Made by a program: the position numbers and the translations under genes. The notes below the pieces were generated by a model that worked only from the letters and a program-made list of their open reading frames with translations, was not told where the DNA came from and made no database searches. A DNA stretch of 64,000 nt from the NCBI RefSeq assembly GCF_007655135.1, contig NC_045130.1, positions 37,692,605 through 37,756,604 on the forward strand. The letters run 5' to 3'. Of the stretch, positions 61,891-64,000 are shown piece after piece; within the stretch, counting starts at the first letter, position 1; each line of letters begins with the position of its first letter. This stretch comes from Punica granatum. Lineage: Eukaryota; Streptophyta; Magnoliopsida; Myrtales; Lythraceae.

Positions 61891-62261
61891 TATTCTTTTT
61901 TGAGTGATTAGAAATATTTGTATTTTGCATTTACATCTGTTGATATCTATATTTATTGTCACAATCTTATTGATAATAAATTTGTAAAAACGTAATCTTT
62001 TTGAAAGATACACTTCCAAATTCCCAACGAACTATACTAACTATAGCAAGTTCCAACTATTACATCATATCATACTAAATAAGCTCGTACAATCGAGGAA
62101 GTCTAAGTGAAAAGGAAGGCGTCGACTCGGAACTAAGAGATCGATGGGACTTGTGTACTTTCTTATTTCGCTTATTTTTGTTTATTTCATATCCTTGTAT
62201 ATTATATCTATGAGCTTCCTTTATGATCCTGAAAAAGCTGATATGATCTTCTAAAATTCAA
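61891..62261. other. Spacer, K+ transporter 3' UTR
   Basis: AT-rich sequence without a gene; the right part is probably the 3' UTR of the potassium transporter. Confidence 0.5.
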
Positions 62262-64000
62262 TTAATCGATAATCTCATATGAGGTCCCGACCTTGAGGAG
62301 GCGCTTGCGTGGGATATTGAAAATTTGGTCCTGCTTTCGAACGAAGCTCTTCAACCATGAGAACAAATAATTGATCATCACCCGTTCTAGCAGCCTCGAC
62401 CCCTTCGGAGCCACCACATCGCTCTCGGCCATCAGGTAAGTGATGCCGCCGTTCTTCAGCGCATCATCCACTAATTCCTCGCCTGTCAGTGGACCCTCCT
62501 GTTCGGCAGATTCGATCCTGCTCGAAAATTTGAAGGTGTGACACGATCACAAGTATGAACAGTCAATGAAAGTTTATATTTATATCATGAGACAAACTGT
62601 AACCTGTTGCAGTTGAGTTGATGGTTTCGAATGAACTCCTTGAGCTGGCTCACCATCATCCCCTCGAACACCTCATGCTCCATCCTCGCATCCCTGTACC
62701 CATACCTCACCACACACCGATATATGGCAAGATAGCGTGGCTCCAGTTGAATGAAGACGAACCGCTCTTGAAGGCGGACATGGCTTAAAGTGAGACACTT
62801 TATCGACACGAATACGAGGATGGAGTGAAGCACGGGCACGTTCACTATGTAGTGGGTGAACATTGGAGTGATGCCTTGGACGAGCTCTGAATAGAACAGG
62901 GCGATCCCCGGGACCCGCCTAATGTTCGTGCTCGAAGCCATCTTGATGAGCTCATTGGCCGAGACCTTGTTGATGAGCTCGTAGTTGTACTTCTTACGGT
63001 ACCCGTAGAGCCATACGAACATGATGCACACCATAATAAAAGAAAAGATCAAGGGAAGGTACCCTCCATCGACAAACTTGTAGAGGACGGCACTCAGAAA
63101 CACGAGCTCAATCACCCCAATCGTCAGAATATAGATTATCACAAAAATGATGTTGGTCTTCCATATCATGACCATCACGATAACGAGAAAGATCGATGTG
63201 ATCACAAAGACAGTTCCAACCGCAATCCCTGCGGTTATTTTGAGATAAAACTTAATCACAGGGCGACTTCCTGAGTTGAAAAAATCAGTTGAAGACTATA
63301 GGGGACAGTCGGGTTTTATTTAGATTACCGTAAGCATTTCCGATCTGCAAAGTGTTCTTGAAACTGAGGGTGACTCCGACACAGGCCAACATCAGGAAGG
63401 CATTAATCTCTGGGATGTAGATCTGGCCCTCGAGCTTAGCCGAGGTGTGGACGACCTTGACCCGGGGAAAACAACCAAGAGCCATCGATTGCTTTACAAT
63501 CTGAAATGCGGCGGAGATCAGAGCCTGACTGGCGATAATTGCAGCCAACACTGCCACAACAAACATAGGCCAGTACACCGGTTCTGGAACCAATACGAAA
63601 CCAAATTAATCAACATGAATGAAACTTGCTTAATGGATTAAAACTGGGTCGTTTACATGCGTATAGATTAACACTCACTTGGGATAGAGCTGTAGAACAC
63701 GGTGGTGACATTTTCAGCATGCTTACGGAGATATGAAGCTTGACCGAAGTAGGCGAGCATGATGGCAGGGAAAACTACCCCACACGAGCTTATCTGAATA
63801 GAATGGATGTGAAAATGGCCGAGATCGGCGAACAGTGCTTCTGAACCTGGTTAACAAAATCATTGACCGGACTCGATGATGACGTGCACTTCTTATCAGC
63901 TAGGCACACATCACATATATAAGATAAGAAGCAATATTTATACATGATTGAATAATTTATTTGAGAATCGATGTACATACCTGTGAGGCAAAGAATGACA
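62262..64000 (-). CDS. HAK/KUP/KT potassium transporter, 3' part (runs off right edge)
   Basis: Five exons are visible: 64000-63981 (partial), 63846-63679, 63583-63329, 63228-62604, 62517-62262. All phases agree. The visible protein begins VILCLTG and continues [20 protein letters not shown], a KUP signature, then membrane helices ([68 protein letters not shown]) and a long cytosolic tail ([52 protein letters not shown]). It ends at a TAA. These proteins are H+-coupled or K+-selective uptake carriers of the plasma or vacuolar membrane; the sequence style is like the HAK5 group, which is induced by K+ starvation, but the N-terminal half is outside the window. The acceptor at 63229 was chosen over one at 63253 because only it restores the conserved GNAYGIAV. 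Confidence 0.93.

Noticed and set aside
63229..63252. Acceptor at 63253 for the K+ transporter exon
   Set aside because: It would insert about eight extra codons (starting SRPVIKF) into the highly conserved GNAYGIAV segment; the acceptor at 63229 restores it with a valid phase.

Overview
This is nuclear DNA from a flowering plant, most likely a eudicot; I do not assign a species. The evidence is GT-AG introns, AT-rich spacers with CT/GA microsatellites, small transposons, and plant-type genes (an RPK2-like receptor kinase, an L-type lectin receptor kinase, plant ATG13, an HP30-2-type translocase, a HAK/KUP K+ transporter). Exon models below were built by hand from splice signals and reading phase. 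For every multi-exon gene listed as CDS with complete ends, the exon lengths add up to an open frame.

Layout, left to right. 173-379 (-): an exon of an unrecognised gene that probably runs off the left edge. 2615-5938 (+): RPK2-like LRR receptor kinase, intronless. 8045-10812 (-): cathepsin B-like cysteine protease, 10 exons, 361 aa. 12528-15001 (-): autophagy protein ATG13, 3 coding exons, 589 aa. About 16535-19640 (-): a broken partial copy of the next gene, followed by a probable copia-type solo LTR (about 19690-21557). 22187-26759 (-): membrane protein of ER body (MEB)-like, VIT1/CCC1 superfamily, 8 exons, about 851 aa. 26760-32273: transposon-rich spacer with two MITE-like elements and an array of four 448-bp tandem repeats. 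32274-34472 (-): ZUFSP/ZUP1-like deubiquitinase, 6 exons, 450 aa. 36848-38971 (-): Tim17/22/23-family HP30-2-like translocase with a SAM domain, 6 exons, one GC-AG intron. 39915-50739 (-): TFIID subunit TAF1, 21 coding exons, 1857 aa. 52934-53356 (-): small acidic protein with a predicted lipid anchor. 54007-56046 (-): L-type lectin receptor with a degenerate kinase domain. 57340-58740 (-): ribosomal protein uL6 (60S L9). 59853-61588: non-autonomous Mutator-like transposon with long TIRs and a perfect 9-bp target duplication. 61694-61887: Harbinger-type MITE. 62262-64000 (-): 3' part of a HAK/KUP potassium transporter that runs off the right edge.

The genes do not form an operon or an obvious pathway cluster. 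They are mostly housekeeping and signalling genes in a gene-dense, conserved-looking stretch, with mobile DNA concentrated in the spacers (19.7-21.6, 27-31.7 and 59.8-61.9 kb). I did not find a convincing new biological system. The observations most worth a second look are the Mutator-like element with a non-TIR interior, the exact-period 448-bp array, the decayed MEB copy with its exon deletion, the lectin-receptor pseudokinase, and the paired CxxC motifs in the MEB-like protein.
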